From: Lachnospiraceae bacterium
GTDB lineage: Bacteria > Bacillota > Clostridia > Lachnospirales > Lachnospiraceae
Reading direction: 5' to 3'
DNA: 64,000 nt
Assembly (NCBI GenBank): GCA_002892395.1
Contig: NBBL01000001.1
Location: forward strand, 124,589-188,588
The notes under the pieces are model-generated. The model saw nothing but the letters and a program-made list of their open reading frames with translations. It had not been told where the DNA came from and searched no databases. Both the position numbers and the translations under genes were made by a program. Shown in pieces: positions 33,648 to 43,513 of this stretch (position 1 is its first letter; the number at the start of each line of letters is the position of its first letter).

Positions 33648-35282
33648 TCAATTCTCTTCTGCGGCGGCAGAAGCGGCAGAAGCAGTCTCTCCCAAGGCGG
33701 AACTCGTTGCCTCTATTCCGGTGCTTCCTTCCGCCGTCGGCAGCTCTTTGATTTCCTGCCCGGCATCAGCCGAAAGCAGGGCTTCTTCCTGCACTTCCCC
33801 GCCCACGGGTTCCTGCTTCCCGGAATGCCCGGGACCGCTTCCGTTCTCTGTCTCAAACACGGTGACACGTCTCACCTTTCTTGCTCTGCTGCCTCCCTCC
33901 GAACGGTAACAGGCATCGGATTGCATGCCTTCAAACCGGGCTATGTACGCCGGAAGCGGCGCAGGATCTTCCGGACCTCCGGTTCCCGCCTCTGACGAGG
34001 CAGAGACCACCGGATTCGCATCGGCTGCACTTGCGAAGGCTAAGACTCGCTCCGGCTTCCATTCCGTCCGAGTTCCGGAAACCAGGGAGGTAGCTCCATG
34101 CACATAATGTGCATAATAGGCCTCCGCGTAGGGAATGCGGACGTGGCTCATAGAGCGGTCGGACAGGTTGTAGCGCTCCCAGCGCACGCCCCACTCCACT
34201 GCGGCCGCGGCCGGCGTGGGCCAATTCTTCTTTGCATAGCTTCTCACAAATGCCTGTTCTCCCGCCTCCTGACACAGAAATTCCAGCTGCGCGTAGAGAT
34301 CGGAGCGCTCTTTTCCTGCCGCTCTCGCATATCGTTCCAAATTGCTCCGCCGCTCAAAGCTCCATTGTCCCAGCCCGTAGCCGTCTCCCCGTCCCTGTTC
34401 GATGAGATCGGGATTCAGGCCGCTTTCCTGCTGAAAATTGCCGAGGACACCGGCGATCGCCGCATTGTTCCAGCCCTTTTGCTTCAAATAGTTCCAAATG
34501 ATATCAGAGACCCCCAGATTCAGGGAGAGTCGGTGACGCCCCTCATTGGAATAGGTGAAGGCCTCACAGCGGGTTCCCGGCGTCACTGCCATATACCCGT
34601 CCGCCCCCACAAAATAGGAGTCCGGCGTCAAACGGTTCTTCAGGATTCTCCCGTATTCATCACAGTAGAACCAGCGATCCCCCTCCTCCTGAACCCAGCT
34701 GTCGGAGACAGGAACTCCATGTTCATCCGCATAATATTCGATTTCCCCCACCAAGAACCGTCCGATGCTAAGGGTTCCGTCCTCTGCAAAGTGATACCGG
34801 AAACCGCCGATTCGGAAAAATGTATTGCAGACCATGATGCCGGAGGCATTCAGGTAGTAGTAAGTCCCCCGGTCAAACAGCCATTGTCCCCGCACCAGCC
34901 TGCCTTCCGGATTCCGATACTTCCATCCTGCGGAGCCCGGAACCCAGTGTCCCGTTTTTTCCTCTGTTTTCTTCGGTTCTCCGGAAATGCCGTCTTCCCT
35001 CTCCTGCCTGACCGGATCCTTTTCCATGTTCTCTTCCGCCGCAGCGTCGGTCAGCGTCTGCTCCCCGGATCCCAGGATTCCTGTGTCGGTGGGCGCTGCC
35101 TCCCCCACCCCGCTGATCCCTGCACCGATCTGCGTTTTCTCCTTCGACGGGAGGGCTCCTGTGCAGACCTGCGTTTTTCCGCCCGCTCCCAAGATAACCG
35201 CTCCGGTCAGCGCCAAAAGAACTGCGGCAGAGCACAAGCGCTTCTTTTCTCTGTGAAGCCATGGTTTTAACCATTCCCACAT
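33648..35282 (-). CDS. secreted lysozyme-like protein with cell-wall-binding repeats
   Basis: 544-aa exported protein. A signal/anchor segment (about 18-34) is followed by a charged spacer and a set of aromatic/Gly repeats (about 112-235; GWKYRNPEGRLVRGQWLF, YYYLNASGIMV, RYHFAEDGTLSIGRF) of the choline/glucan-binding (CW_binding) type. Then comes a phage-tail-lysozyme-like domain (about 258-400; NAAIAGVLGNFQQESGLNP, with candidate catalytic E286, and GYGLGQWSFERR). The last 140 residues are Ser/Ala/Glu/Pro rich and probably disordered. The start at 35282 has AGGAGAAACGAT upstream. It probably cleaves peptidoglycan. No sortase motif. Confidence 0.85.
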   Translation of the reverse strand: MWEWLKPWLHREKKRLCSAAVLLALTGAVILGAGGKTQVCTGALPSKEKTQIGAGISGVGEAAPTDTGILGSGEQTLTDAAAEENMEKDPVRQEREDGISGEPKKTEEKTGHWVPGSAGWKYRNPEGRLVRGQWLFDRGTYYYLNASGIMVCNTFFRIGGFRYHFAEDGTLSIGRFLVGEIEYYADEHGVPVSDSWVQEEGDRWFYCDEYGRILKNRLTPDSYFVGADGYMAVTPGTRCEAFTYSNEGRHRLSLNLGVSDIIWNYLKQKGWNNAAIAGVLGNFQQESGLNPDLIEQGRGDGYGLGQWSFERRSNLERYARAAGKERSDLYAQLEFLCQEAGEQAFVRSYAKKNWPTPAAAAVEWGVRWERYNLSDRSMSHVRIPYAEAYYAHYVHGATSLVSGTRTEWKPERVLAFASAADANPVVSASSEAGTGGPEDPAPLPAYIARFEGMQSDACYRSEGGSRARKVRRVTVFETENGSGPGHSGKQEPVGGEVQEEALLSADAGQEIKELPTAEGSTGIEATSSALGETASAASAAAEEN

Positions 35283-35448
35283 ATCGTTTCTCCTGTTGAC
35301 ATTCAAATATGGAACGGAGTCCTTCTCCGCTTCCGTTCCCTACCTCCTCATCCCCTAATTATGGAAACCGCAGCCCAAAGTATGGCAGTGCCATCTCCAA
35401 AAAGCAACATTATCTTATTATTTTTAATATTTTTTTAACATATTAACG

Positions 35449-35478
35449 AAAAAAAAGTCCGGATCAACAGATCCGGAC
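35449..35478 (-). terminator. terminator of tRNA-Trp
   Basis: Minus-strand stem GTCCGGAT / ATCCGGAC (35478-35457) with a 6-nt loop, then TTTTTTT. Confidence 0.92.
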
Positions 35479-35482
35479 TGAG

Positions 35483-35553
35483 CAGAGGAAGAGGGACTCG
35501 AACCCCCGTCTTCGGTTTTGGAGACCAACATTCTACCACTGAACTATTCCTCT
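35483..35553 (-). tRNA. tRNA-Trp (anticodon CCA)
   Basis: 71-nt tRNA. The acceptor AGAGGAA pairs with TTCCTCT and the discriminator is G. The anticodon loop CTCCAAA carries CCA, and the T arm has GGTTCGAGTCC. CCA is not encoded. It lies downstream of radA and has its own promoter and terminator. Confidence 0.95.
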
Positions 35554-35588
35554 GTGCCGTGATTGACTTCCGTTCAATCACGCGCTTA

Positions 35589-35617
35589 AATATACCATTT
35601 CAAAGAATTGATGTCAA
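35589..35617 (-). promoter_or_regulatory. promoter of tRNA-Trp
   Basis: TTGACA (35617-35612), a 17-nt spacer and TATATT (35594-35589) on the minus strand, in the short gap after radA. Confidence 0.8.
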
Positions 35618-35618
35618 G

Positions 35619-36995
35619 TCATTCCTTTCCTTCGTCAAATAAAAACCGGATGGCCTCCTCCACACCGGCAATTCCCTGACAGCGGATTCCCTGGGGCACA
35701 TGGAGTCTGGAGACATTGGATTTTGGAAGAAGACACCGCTTAAAACCAAGCTTAGCCGCCTCCCTCACCCGATGCTCCGCCAGGGAAACCGACCGCACCT
35801 CGCCTGACAGTCCCACCTCACCGAACAGGACGGTATCGGCGGGAACCGGAAGATCGCGATAGGAGGACACAATGGCAGTCACAACCGCCAAATCCATCGC
35901 CGGTTCGCTGAGCCGCATCCCGCCTGCAATATTCACGTAGGCATCCAGACGCGACATGGGAAGCCGACATCTTTTTTCCAGAACCGCCATCAACAGGTTG
36001 ACGCGATTATAATCAATCCCGGCTGCTGTGCGGCGCGGCAGCCCAAAGGCGGTCTCCGAAACCAGCGCCTGCACCTCCAGAAGCAGAGGACGGGACCCCT
36101 CCATTGAGCAGGCAACCACGGCTCCGCTGGCGTTGACCGGCCGTCCCTCCAGCATGTACTCCGATGGATTCAAAACCTCCTTAAGCCCCTTCTCCGTCAT
36201 CTCAAAGACTCCGATTTCATTGGTGGAGCCGAAGCGGTTTTTGACGGCGCGGAGGATACGATAGCTCGCATTTTTTTCGCCTTCAAAGTAAAGCACGGTG
36301 TCCACCATGTGCTCCAGCATCCGCGGGCCGGCCACCTGCCCCTCCTTTGTCACATGTCCCACAATAAACACAGCGGTGCCGCTTCTCTTTGCCAGCTGCA
36401 TCAGGAGACTGGTGGACTCGCGAACCTGGGATACGGAGCCCGGTGCGGCGGTCACCTCCTCGCAGCACATTGTCTGAATGGAATCGATTACTGCAATTTG
36501 AGGCTGATCCCTGTATATGGTCTCTTTGATCTGTCCCAGATTCGTCTCGCTTAAAAAGCGGATGTCCCCCTTCAGCTCCCCGATTCGCATGGCGCGAAGC
36601 TTAATCTGACGCAGGGATTCCTCCCCGGAAATATAGAGAACCTTGCAGCCGGACGCCGCAAAATTTTGTGAAATCTGAAGAAGAATGGTGGATTTCCCGA
36701 TACCGGGGTCACCTCCCACCAAAATGAGGGAGCCCGGAACCGTGCCGCCTCCCAGGACGCGGTTAAACTCCTGAAAGCCTGTATCAATCCGCGTCTCCTC
36801 TCCGATTTCCACCATAGAAAGATCCACCGGCATCAGGGCAGCTTTTGGGAATGCTGTGCTGCCCTCGCCCCCTTCCCGTCCCGGGAGGGGAGCCTCCACC
36901 ATGGTGTTCCAGGCGTGGCAGGAGGGGCACTGTCCTGTCCATTTGGCTGCTTCAAAGCCGCATTCACTGCAAAAAAAACCGGTCGTTCGTTTCAT
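35619..36995 (-). CDS. radA: DNA repair protein RadA
   Basis: RecA-like ATPase that promotes branch migration in recombination. The 458-aa protein has an N-terminal C4 zinc finger (CSECGFEAAKWTGQCPSC), Walker A GGDPGIGKSTILLQ, the RadA signature KNRFGSTNEIGVFEM, and a C-terminal Lon-protease-like domain (AGIDYNRVNLLMAVLEKRC, LSGEVRSVSLAEHRVREA). It starts 3 nt after the clpC stop, as in the Bacillus clpC operon. Confidence 0.97.
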   Translation of the reverse strand: MKRTTGFFCSECGFEAAKWTGQCPSCHAWNTMVEAPLPGREGGEGSTAFPKAALMPVDLSMVEIGEETRIDTGFQEFNRVLGGGTVPGSLILVGGDPGIGKSTILLQISQNFAASGCKVLYISGEESLRQIKLRAMRIGELKGDIRFLSETNLGQIKETIYRDQPQIAVIDSIQTMCCEEVTAAPGSVSQVRESTSLLMQLAKRSGTAVFIVGHVTKEGQVAGPRMLEHMVDTVLYFEGEKNASYRILRAVKNRFGSTNEIGVFEMTEKGLKEVLNPSEYMLEGRPVNASGAVVACSMEGSRPLLLEVQALVSETAFGLPRRTAAGIDYNRVNLLMAVLEKRCRLPMSRLDAYVNIAGGMRLSEPAMDLAVVTAIVSSYRDLPVPADTVLFGEVGLSGEVRSVSLAEHRVREAAKLGFKRCLLPKSNVSRLHVPQGIRCQGIAGVEEAIRFLFDEGKE

Positions 36996-36998
36996 CTT

Positions 36999-39548
36999 TT
37001 ACCGAACCGCAGCCTTTCTGACCCGCTTGCCTGCAGGAAGCCTTTCCCCGGAGGCACCGGAGGCTCTTAGGCTTCGCTTAAGGACCGGCTTTAGTTCCAG
37101 CCTTTTTTCCTCCGGCTTCTCCGCACAAATGCAGCGCACCTTCACCGTGTCACCCTCTTTGATACGTCCGTCCAGCACGGCTTCCGCCAGCCTGTCCTCC
37201 ACTTCGTTCTGAATTGCCCGGCGAAGCGGACGGGCTCCGTATTTGGGATCGTAGCCCTTATCAATCAAAAACTCCTCCGCTTCCGGCGCCACATCCAGCT
37301 TAAGCTTCATCTGCTGCATGGTTCGGGTTTCGATTCCGGCAAGCAGAATTTTGACGATTTCCTTCATGTTCTCCCGATTCAGCTGATGGAACACAATCAT
37401 TTCATCAATACGGTTTAAAAATTCCGGCTTAAAGTAGCGCCGCACCTCCTCCATGACGCCCTCTTTCATATGTTGGTAGGCCGTATCTGCACTTTCTCTG
37501 GCTGCAAAGCCGAGAACCTTCGGTGCGATGATACGGGAGGCTCCGGCATTGCTGGTCATGATGATTACCGTGTTCTTAAAGTCCACCCTTCTTCCCTGCG
37601 AGTCGGTGATATGTCCGTCGTCCAGCACCTGAAGCAAAATATTAAATACATCCGGGTGCGCCTTCTCAATTTCATCGAATAAGATCACAGAGTAGGGGTT
37701 CCTTCGCACCTTCTCCGAAAGCTGTCCTCCCTCTTCATATCCCACATATCCGGGCGGAGATCCAACCAGTTTCGACACGCTGTGCTTCTCCATATATTCG
37801 CTCATATCCACGCGAATCAGAGACTGCTCCGTTCCAAACATTGCCTCTGCCAGCGCCTTGCAAAGCTCTGTCTTTCCCACTCCGGTGGGTCCCAGAAACA
37901 GGAAGGAACCGATGGGGCGGCGCGGATCCTTTAGCCCAACGCGGCCGCGGCGAATGGCACGTGCAACCGCACCGACTGCCTCCTCCTGTCCGACGACGCG
38001 GCTGTGCAACACCTCCTCCAGCTTTCTCAGGCGCTCGTTTTCTTCCTCCGTGAGCTTTTGCACCGGAATTTTCGTCCACGCGGAGACCACATCGGCGATC
38101 TCATTTTCTCCCACCGAACACGTTCTCTCCGCCTTATCCTTCTCCCATTTTTCCCGGATTTTTTCGATCTTCAGCCGCTTCTTTTCCTGCCGCTTCTTAA
38201 TGGTTCCAGCCTGCTCAAAGGCTTCTGCCTTGACAGCCGCCTCCTTCTGCTTTTCCAGCTTTTCGATATCTTCCCGCAGCGCCTTGATTTCCTCCGGCTC
38301 CATATAGCCGGACAGACGGGTGCGGGAGGCTGCCTCATCCACCAGATCAATGGCCTTGTCCGGCAAAAAACGATCGCTGATATAGCGGGCAGAAAGCTTG
38401 ACTGCCGCTTCTATCGCATCATCTGTGATCCTCACCTTGTGGTGCTGCTCATAACGCGGACGAAGACCGGTCAGAATCTGAACAGACTCCTCCTCAGAGG
38501 GCTCCTGTACCGTGATCGGCTGGAATCTTCGCTCCAGAGCTGCATCTTTTTCGATGTACTTTCGGTACTCCTCTATGGTGGTGGCTCCAATCAGCTGCAG
38601 CTCTCCCCGCGCCAGGGAGGGCTTTAAAATATTGCTGGCATCCATAGCCCCTTCAGCGGATCCCGCGCCTATGATCGTGTGAATTTCATCAATAAAAAGG
38701 AGCACATTCCCTGCCTGCATCACCTCCTGCAGCACCTTTTTGATTCGTTCCTCAAACTCGCCCCGGTACTTGGATCCGGCAATCATCGCCGACAAGTCCA
38801 GTGTCACCAACCGGCGGTCGGCGATGGTTTCAGGCACCTCTCCGGAAACAATGAGCTGTGCCAGTCCCTCCACCACCGCAGTCTTTCCCACCCCCGGCTC
38901 TCCGATGAGACAGGGATTGTTTTTGGTTCTCCTGCTCAGAATCTGCATGACTCGCTGCATCTCCGGGGCTCTTCCTATGACGGGATCCAATTTTCCCGCC
39001 CTTGCCAGTTCCGTCAGATCCCGGGAATATTGATCCAGGGTGGGCGTCTCTGTGGCATTGTCTTCCCCGCCGGATCCGTTCTGCCGGAAGGAATCGGCTG
39101 CCCCAGGATGTTCTTCCCCCATGGCCCCGTACAAATCGGCATAAATCTTCGGCACATTGGCTCCCATGGTATAAAGGAGCTGACTCGCCACACATTTCTT
39201 TTCGCGGATAATCGCGATCAGCAGGTGCTCCGTCCCGATCTGCGGCGCTCGGAATCGCTCTGCCTCGGCGTGGCTTCGCTCAATTGCCTTGCGCGCCATA
39301 GGCGTATACTGGGGCTCCTCACTCAGCATCACCTGATTTCCCGAGGAGATCAGCTTGTCCATCAATTCCAGCACGCGCTTTTCCGACACGTCGTTTTTCT
39401 TCAGAACCCGCGCCGCCACGCCGCTCTCCTGCTGCACCAGTCCCAGCAGAAGATGCTCCGTTCCGATGCGGTTTTGGTTCATATCACGGGCGGCCCGGTA
39501 AGCAAAATTGATTGCTTCCTTCGCCTGCTCGGTAAAGTAATCTGCCAT
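36999..39548 (-). CDS. clpC: Clp protease ATPase subunit ClpC
   Basis: Hsp100 unfoldase that delivers substrates to ClpP. The 849-aa protein has the double Clp_N repeat ([33 protein letters not shown]), NBD1 with [16 protein letters not shown], a UVR-containing middle domain coiled coil (about 400-470), and NBD2 with [16 protein letters not shown], followed by the D2-small domain. The C terminus is basic (KRVRKAAVR) and longer than usual. GGAGGAAAAATCAAT precedes the ATG. Fourth gene of gntR-mcsA-mcsB-clpC-radA; McsB-phosphorylated arginine proteins are the known ClpC substrates. Confidence 0.97.
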   Translation of the reverse strand: MADYFTEQAKEAINFAYRAARDMNQNRIGTEHLLLGLVQQESGVAARVLKKNDVSEKRVLELMDKLISSGNQVMLSEEPQYTPMARKAIERSHAEAERFRAPQIGTEHLLIAIIREKKCVASQLLYTMGANVPKIYADLYGAMGEEHPGAADSFRQNGSGGEDNATETPTLDQYSRDLTELARAGKLDPVIGRAPEMQRVMQILSRRTKNNPCLIGEPGVGKTAVVEGLAQLIVSGEVPETIADRRLVTLDLSAMIAGSKYRGEFEERIKKVLQEVMQAGNVLLFIDEIHTIIGAGSAEGAMDASNILKPSLARGELQLIGATTIEEYRKYIEKDAALERRFQPITVQEPSEEESVQILTGLRPRYEQHHKVRITDDAIEAAVKLSARYISDRFLPDKAIDLVDEAASRTRLSGYMEPEEIKALREDIEKLEKQKEAAVKAEAFEQAGTIKKRQEKKRLKIEKIREKWEKDKAERTCSVGENEIADVVSAWTKIPVQKLTEEENERLRKLEEVLHSRVVGQEEAVGAVARAIRRGRVGLKDPRRPIGSFLFLGPTGVGKTELCKALAEAMFGTEQSLIRVDMSEYMEKHSVSKLVGSPPGYVGYEEGGQLSEKVRRNPYSVILFDEIEKAHPDVFNILLQVLDDGHITDSQGRRVDFKNTVIIMTSNAGASRIIAPKVLGFAARESADTAYQHMKEGVMEEVRRYFKPEFLNRIDEMIVFHQLNRENMKEIVKILLAGIETRTMQQMKLKLDVAPEAEEFLIDKGYDPKYGARPLRRAIQNEVEDRLAEAVLDGRIKEGDTVKVRCICAEKPEEKRLELKPVLKRSLRASGASGERLPAGKRVRKAAVR

Positions 39549-39604
39549 ATTGATTTTTCCTCCTGATGTATCTGCGCCGGGTATCGGGCACATTTTCTCA
39601 TATC

Positions 39605-40645
39605 TTAGGCCTCTGTCAGCTCCGGCATTTCCCTGCGCAGATAGCTGGCCCGCACTGCATCAATCCGCTCTCTGTCCACCGGTCCCTTTTCCCTCTCGAT
39701 GAGGTTGGAGGGCTGAACGCCGAGATACAGCCGGTAAAGGCTGCAGGGCTGTTCCGTCTTCACAATTCCGTCTGTGATTCCGGCCATCACACTGGACAGA
39801 TACCGGAGCGCATCCCGCACCGTAAGCTTACGCGCATATTTCAGCAGTCCGTAGGCCTTAAAGGTCTCGTCCACCCGTTCCAGCCGATGTTCCTCCACTG
39901 ACCGCCTGCGCACCTCATTTTCCTCGCTGTCCAGTCGGGACGCCACCTTGGAGACCAGATCCAGAATCTCCCGTTCCGTCAGTCCCAGAGTCTTGGAATT
40001 GCAGATATCGTACAGCGCTCCGTAGTTCTCTCTCCCGTTTCCATAGACAGAACGGATGGTGACGCCGAATTGGGTCATGGATTCCAGAAGGGAGAGAAAG
40101 TGGCTGCTCATGGAAAGAGCCGGGAGATGAACCACCACATTCGCCCGCATCCCGGTTCCCACATTTGTGGGAAATGCGGTGAGATATCCGTATCTTTCGT
40201 CAAAGGCATAATTCAGGTGCTGGTTGATTGCATCATCCAGCCCACTGGCTCTGTCCCACAAATTGTAAAGATGAAAATTGGGAGATAAAAGCTGGATCCG
40301 GATGTGGTCGTCCCCGTTCAGGATGACAGACACATCCTCCGATTCGCTGAGCATCAGCCCCACAGGTCTCTTTTTTTCAATGATGCTGGTGCTAAGGATG
40401 CGCCGCTCTCTCAGCGCCATTCGCCTGACCTCCGGAAGCTCCGAGACCAGGATGCTCCTCATGGTGCTGCCGCCGGCAGTCTCAATTGCCTTAAGCTCCC
40501 CCTGCACAGTCTGAATCATTTCCCCTGCAGCCTTCGCGTCCATGCGATGCGGAAACGGAAGGTCCGCGCAGTTTCGGCTCAGACGAATGCGGCTGGAGAC
40601 ATAGTTGTTGGATTCCATCTGCACTTCTTCAAACCACTTAGGCAT
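39605..40645 (-). CDS. mcsB: protein-arginine kinase McsB
   Basis: Phosphagen-kinase-family enzyme that phosphorylates arginine residues and so marks proteins for ClpCP. The 346-aa protein shows [18 protein letters not shown] at the N terminus, [21 protein letters not shown], and [18 protein letters not shown] (the nucleotide-binding region). The start at 40645 has AAGGAGGAGCTGCCGG upstream and overlaps mcsA by 8 nt. The C-terminal [19 protein letters not shown] region, which includes the phosphoarginine-binding RDxxR motif, is intact. Confidence 0.96.
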   Translation of the reverse strand: MPKWFEEVQMESNNYVSSRIRLSRNCADLPFPHRMDAKAAGEMIQTVQGELKAIETAGGSTMRSILVSELPEVRRMALRERRILSTSIIEKKRPVGLMLSESEDVSVILNGDDHIRIQLLSPNFHLYNLWDRASGLDDAINQHLNYAFDERYGYLTAFPTNVGTGMRANVVVHLPALSMSSHFLSLLESMTQFGVTIRSVYGNGRENYGALYDICNSKTLGLTEREILDLVSKVASRLDSEENEVRRRSVEEHRLERVDETFKAYGLLKYARKLTVRDALRYLSSVMAGITDGIVKTEQPCSLYRLYLGVQPSNLIEREKGPVDRERIDAVRASYLRREMPELTEA

Positions 40646-41255
40646 CCGGCAGCTCCTCCTTTTCCAGCGCTTTGATCTCATCCCGGTACTTGGCCGCCTG
40701 CTCATAATCCTCCCGGGAAACCGCCTCCTTCAGCTTCCGCCGAAGCTCAACAAGCGCCCCGGAACCAGTGACCCGGGTGTTCGGATTTCCGTCCTTGTTT
40801 TCTGCTTTTCTCTCCGGTGATCCGCTCTCAGGATTCATGCTTCCCGGGAGCTCCTTTGCGAGATTTTCCGGAACCATGCGGCAGCCGTACTTCGGCTTTT
40901 TCCCCTTGTGCTGTTCGCTTCCCTGCAGCTGACGAATGCTGTCCCTCACCAGAATATCAAAAACCTCATAGCACTCCGGACATCCAAAGCGGGATGCCTC
41001 CACAAAATCCCGATATCCGGTTCCGCAGTTCGGACAGACAATACGGGCATATTCGCTTTCCTCCTCTTTTCCCGCCTCGGCCAGAAGTCCTGACAGAATG
41101 CGAGACAGGGGAAATTCGATATTAAAGAGGGATAATTGCTCAAAATTCATTTCCTGCGCACACTGCGCACAAAAATGATGCTCTGTTTTTACTCCGTTCA
41201 CGACCTCCGTGTACTGTATGGTCGCCTCTCTGATCTTGCAGTTTTCACAAATCAT
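40638..41255 (-). CDS. mcsA: McsB activator McsA (UVR domain, zinc motifs)
   Basis: Zinc-binding adaptor that activates McsB. The 205-aa protein has CxxC pairs MICENCKIRE, FCAQCAQEM, IVCPNCGTGY and FGCPECYEVF, and a C-terminal UVR domain (LRRKLKEAVSREDYEQAAKYRDEIKALE). A spacer of about 35 residues rich in Gly/Pro/Glu/Asn lies between them. The start at 41255 is preferred because GGAGG is 7 nt upstream; an ATG at 41261 is only 1 nt from it. It follows the gntR stop directly. Confidence 0.94.
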   Translation of the reverse strand: MICENCKIREATIQYTEVVNGVKTEHHFCAQCAQEMNFEQLSLFNIEFPLSRILSGLLAEAGKEEESEYARIVCPNCGTGYRDFVEASRFGCPECYEVFDILVRDSIRQLQGSEQHKGKKPKYGCRMVPENLAKELPGSMNPESGSPERKAENKDGNPNTRVTGSGALVELRRKLKEAVSREDYEQAAKYRDEIKALEKEELPDA

Positions 41256-41257
41256 GT

Positions 41258-41644
41258 TCATTCCTCCAACGAACAGCTTCCGAACACATCGTACAGCTCA
41301 TCCACAAGCCCATGCGCGTCCTTCCGATTCACACCGTTACAGATTCCGCGCGCAAGCACGACGGAAAGCTCCCGCTTCATTTCCTCAATGGCACGAAGCT
41401 TATCCATGTCAATGCTGACCACCGCGCCCTTTCTTCGATCCAGCTTAATAAATCCCTCCTGCCGTAAAATCGTATATGCCTTATTGACGGTGTGCATATT
41501 GATTCCCACATTCTCTGCCATCTGACGCACAGAGGGAAGGTTGTCCCCTTCTCGAAGCTGCTCCATGGCGATTCCCCGTATGATCTGATTGATCAGCTGC
41601 ATGTAAAAGGCCTCATCGCTGTTAAAGTCAATGTAGATATTCAT
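41258..41644 (-). CDS. GntR/YtrA-type regulator heading the clpC operon
   Basis: 128-aa short GntR regulator: a winged helix (EAFYMQLINQIIRGIAMEQL, EGDNLPSVRQMAENVGIN, HTVNKAYTILRQEGF) and a roughly 55-residue helical tail. It stands in the place where CtsR is found in Bacillus, directly before mcsA-mcsB-clpC-radA, and shows no CtsR-like sequence. A palindrome overlapping its -10 suggests autorepression of the whole operon. GGAGGGGATGA precedes the ATG. How heat or protein stress would be sensed by such a protein is unclear. Confidence 0.9.
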   Translation of the reverse strand: MNIYIDFNSDEAFYMQLINQIIRGIAMEQLREGDNLPSVRQMAENVGINMHTVNKAYTILRQEGFIKLDRRKGAVVSIDMDKLRAIEEMKRELSVVLARGICNGVNRKDAHGLVDELYDVFGSCSLEE

Positions 41645-41670
41645 TCATCCCCTCCGACACTCCATGCATT

Positions 41671-41691
41671 TGTTATATCTATAATATAACA
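41671..41691. promoter_or_regulatory. palindromic operator of the gntR-mcsA-mcsB-clpC operon
   Basis: TGTTATAT-N5-ATATAACA, a perfect 8-bp dyad overlapping the -10 box of the operon. This fits a dimeric GntR-family repressor binding its own promoter. It differs from the tandem GGTCAAA heptads bound by CtsR. Confidence 0.72.
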
Positions 41692-41709
41692 GATTGCACT
41701 TTCTGTCAA
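41681..41709 (-). promoter_or_regulatory. promoter of gntR-mcsA-mcsB-clpC-radA
   Basis: TTGACA (41709-41704), a 17-nt spacer and TATTAT (41686-41681) on the minus strand, about 35 nt upstream of the gntR ATG. Confidence 0.88.
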
Positions 41710-41813
41710 TCCACATCATCAAACCCATGAGGAACAGGACATCAAACGGGAATGGCAGCCGGCCGGCAGCGGGCCGCAAACCGGAGTCCCCCGGGCGGTG
41801 CGAAGCCATTGTG

Positions 41814-41848
41814 AAAAAACGAGAGGCTCCGCGATTTCACGAAGCCTC
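41814..41848 (-). terminator. terminator of the cohesin/glucosaminidase operon
   Basis: Minus-strand stem GAGGCT / AGCCTC with extra inner pairs (41848-41823), followed by a T-run (TTTTTT at 41819-41814), about 35 nt beyond the cohesin-domain gene. Confidence 0.82.
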
Positions 41849-41881
41849 CATTTTTTGATTCCTGTCAGCGGCAAAGACTGC

Positions 41882-43492
41882 TCAGAGATCGATGGTCTCA
41901 AAATCGTCGTCATCCTCCGGGGATGCTCCCGCATCCGCTTTCTCCTCTCCCACGGCTTCCCGAAGAGGCGCCTCCTGCTGCGGCATGGGACGGGTGTCAT
42001 CCCTGTCGTCATCAAACGCATCAGGCACTTCCTCCGCTTCCACCTCCAACTCCTCTTTGGCTTCCCAATCCTGTTTCAGGGAGACCCCGGTTCTTTCTGT
42101 TCTGGTTCGAAACGCAAGGAGCAGCGCTGCTGCGGCCGCAGCCAGTGCCGCTGCCACTGCGGCATACAGCTCGAAGGTTCTTCTTCTGAGTCTCGCCTTG
42201 GTCCGTTGGAGCTCCGATGCCTCCAAAGCCTCCTTCTCCCCATCTCCTGCCGATGCGTCGGTAAAGTAGCGCTGAATGGTTTTTTCGGAAAGATCAAAGC
42301 GGTAGAAGTTCTTTTCACCTTCGGCGTTCATGCCGTAAAACACGCAGAAATTCTGTCCGTTGTCCGTTTTTCCAATCCATCCGTCTACGGTTTTTCCGTT
42401 CAGATTCAGACGATTCGGAATCAGATCGGAGGGAACCGGAGTGTCCTTCCCCAGCGGAATTGCGGTGACCGCTCTGGCGCTCATGCCCACCTCCACATAG
42501 GGTGTCCAGTGATCGGCCGTGGCATCATAAAGGAACAGATTCCCCGCACCTCCCTCTGCCAGCAGATACATGAGCCGCAGGTTATCATCCTTTCCCTTTC
42601 CGGAGAGCACCGAATTCCCGTGGTAATTGTACGTTTCTGCCGTAAAACTGGAGGGAAGCAGGGATTCGTCAAAGCTGTCGGCGACCTGGTAGCTGGTTTC
42701 TCCGATCTTCACCGTCTTGCTCTGCTGCTCCTCCTGCTCGGTGGGCGTCAGACCCTCCTGCTTTGTAACAGCAATGGCATAGCTCCCCAACTCAGCTCCG
42801 TTTTCATCTGCCACCCGGATGGTGATGGTATTTTCCCCCAGCTTAAGATCCTCATTTCCGGAAACCGTAACCTTGGCGCCGCTCTTAGCCGGAACTGCGC
42901 TGACTGCGATTCGCGTAACCTCATCTCCGACAGTAGCTGTGTAGCTTGTCGTCTCCGGCGAAAAGGCCGGCTTCAACTCACCGGGGGTCATACTCAGAGA
43001 AGAAAGTGCCGCCGATTGGGTTCCCTCGGACTGTGAGGCGCCACCTCCCACCGTGACCTTGGCGCTTCCCTGATGGGTCAGCTCCGCAATTTTTTCGTCC
43101 CTGTCGTAGACTTCCGCGGAGGTGACCGTGACACTTCCGCTTCCTTCCTTCAAAGCCTTAAAATGAATGCCATAATACCACTCACTGGCATCGGTGGTTG
43201 CCTGCCCGGTGAGATGAAGCGTGCCTGCTCCTCCCTCTGCGTTGTCTCCGCTCACAAATTCCAGGATAGAGGCATCGTACTTCAGCATAATGTCGGCACT
43301 TCCCAGTGCCGTTCCGCCGTCGGAGGAGACATGCATAGAGACAGTCACATCCTCTCCCGGAGCTGCAGTGGGATCATTAAAGCTGATCTTCACGCCCATG
43401 GCAAAGACCGGAAGGCTGAAAATCCCACTGATTGCAGCGCTTAAAATCAGTGTCCGAAGGGTGGAAATGTATCGACTGTGCATTCTGTTCAT
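41882..43492 (-). CDS. membrane-anchored cohesin-domain protein
   Basis: 536-aa exported protein. The signal peptide (about 1-31, ends SLPVFA) is followed by a cohesin-type beta-sandwich (about 34-150: SFNDPTAAPGEDVTVSMHVS, GSADIMLKYDASILEF). Next come a cadherin-like beta-sandwich of the PF12733 type (about 160-245: LSSLSMTPGELKPAFSPET, TSYTATVGDEVTRIAV), an uncharacterised domain (about 260-420), one transmembrane helix (about 442-461, Ala/Leu rich) and a 75-residue acidic cytoplasmic tail. No dockerin partner or cellulosomal enzyme is seen here, so binding to the SH3/glucosaminidase protein encoded 21 nt upstream is only a hypothesis. Confidence 0.82.
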   Translation of the reverse strand: MNRMHSRYISTLRTLILSAAISGIFSLPVFAMGVKISFNDPTAAPGEDVTVSMHVSSDGGTALGSADIMLKYDASILEFVSGDNAEGGAGTLHLTGQATTDASEWYYGIHFKALKEGSGSVTVTSAEVYDRDEKIAELTHQGSAKVTVGGGASQSEGTQSAALSSLSMTPGELKPAFSPETTSYTATVGDEVTRIAVSAVPAKSGAKVTVSGNEDLKLGENTITIRVADENGAELGSYAIAVTKQEGLTPTEQEEQQSKTVKIGETSYQVADSFDESLLPSSFTAETYNYHGNSVLSGKGKDDNLRLMYLLAEGGAGNLFLYDATADHWTPYVEVGMSARAVTAIPLGKDTPVPSDLIPNRLNLNGKTVDGWIGKTDNGQNFCVFYGMNAEGEKNFYRFDLSEKTIQRYFTDASAGDGEKEALEASELQRTKARLRRRTFELYAAVAAALAAAAAALLLAFRTRTERTGVSLKQDWEAKEELEVEAEEVPDAFDDDRDDTRPMPQQEAPLREAVGEEKADAGASPEDDDDFETIDL

Positions 43493-43513
43493 TCAACAAC
43501 CGTCCTATTCTGT

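Noticed and set aside
41258-41644. CtsR repressor
   Set aside because: The helix-turn-helix and short tail are of GntR/YtrA type, and the CtsR heptad operator GGTCAAA is absent.
41882-43492. Cellulosome scaffoldin
   Set aside because: There is only one cohesin module, no carbohydrate-binding module, no dockerin and no glycoside hydrolase nearby, so scaffoldin function is not supported.
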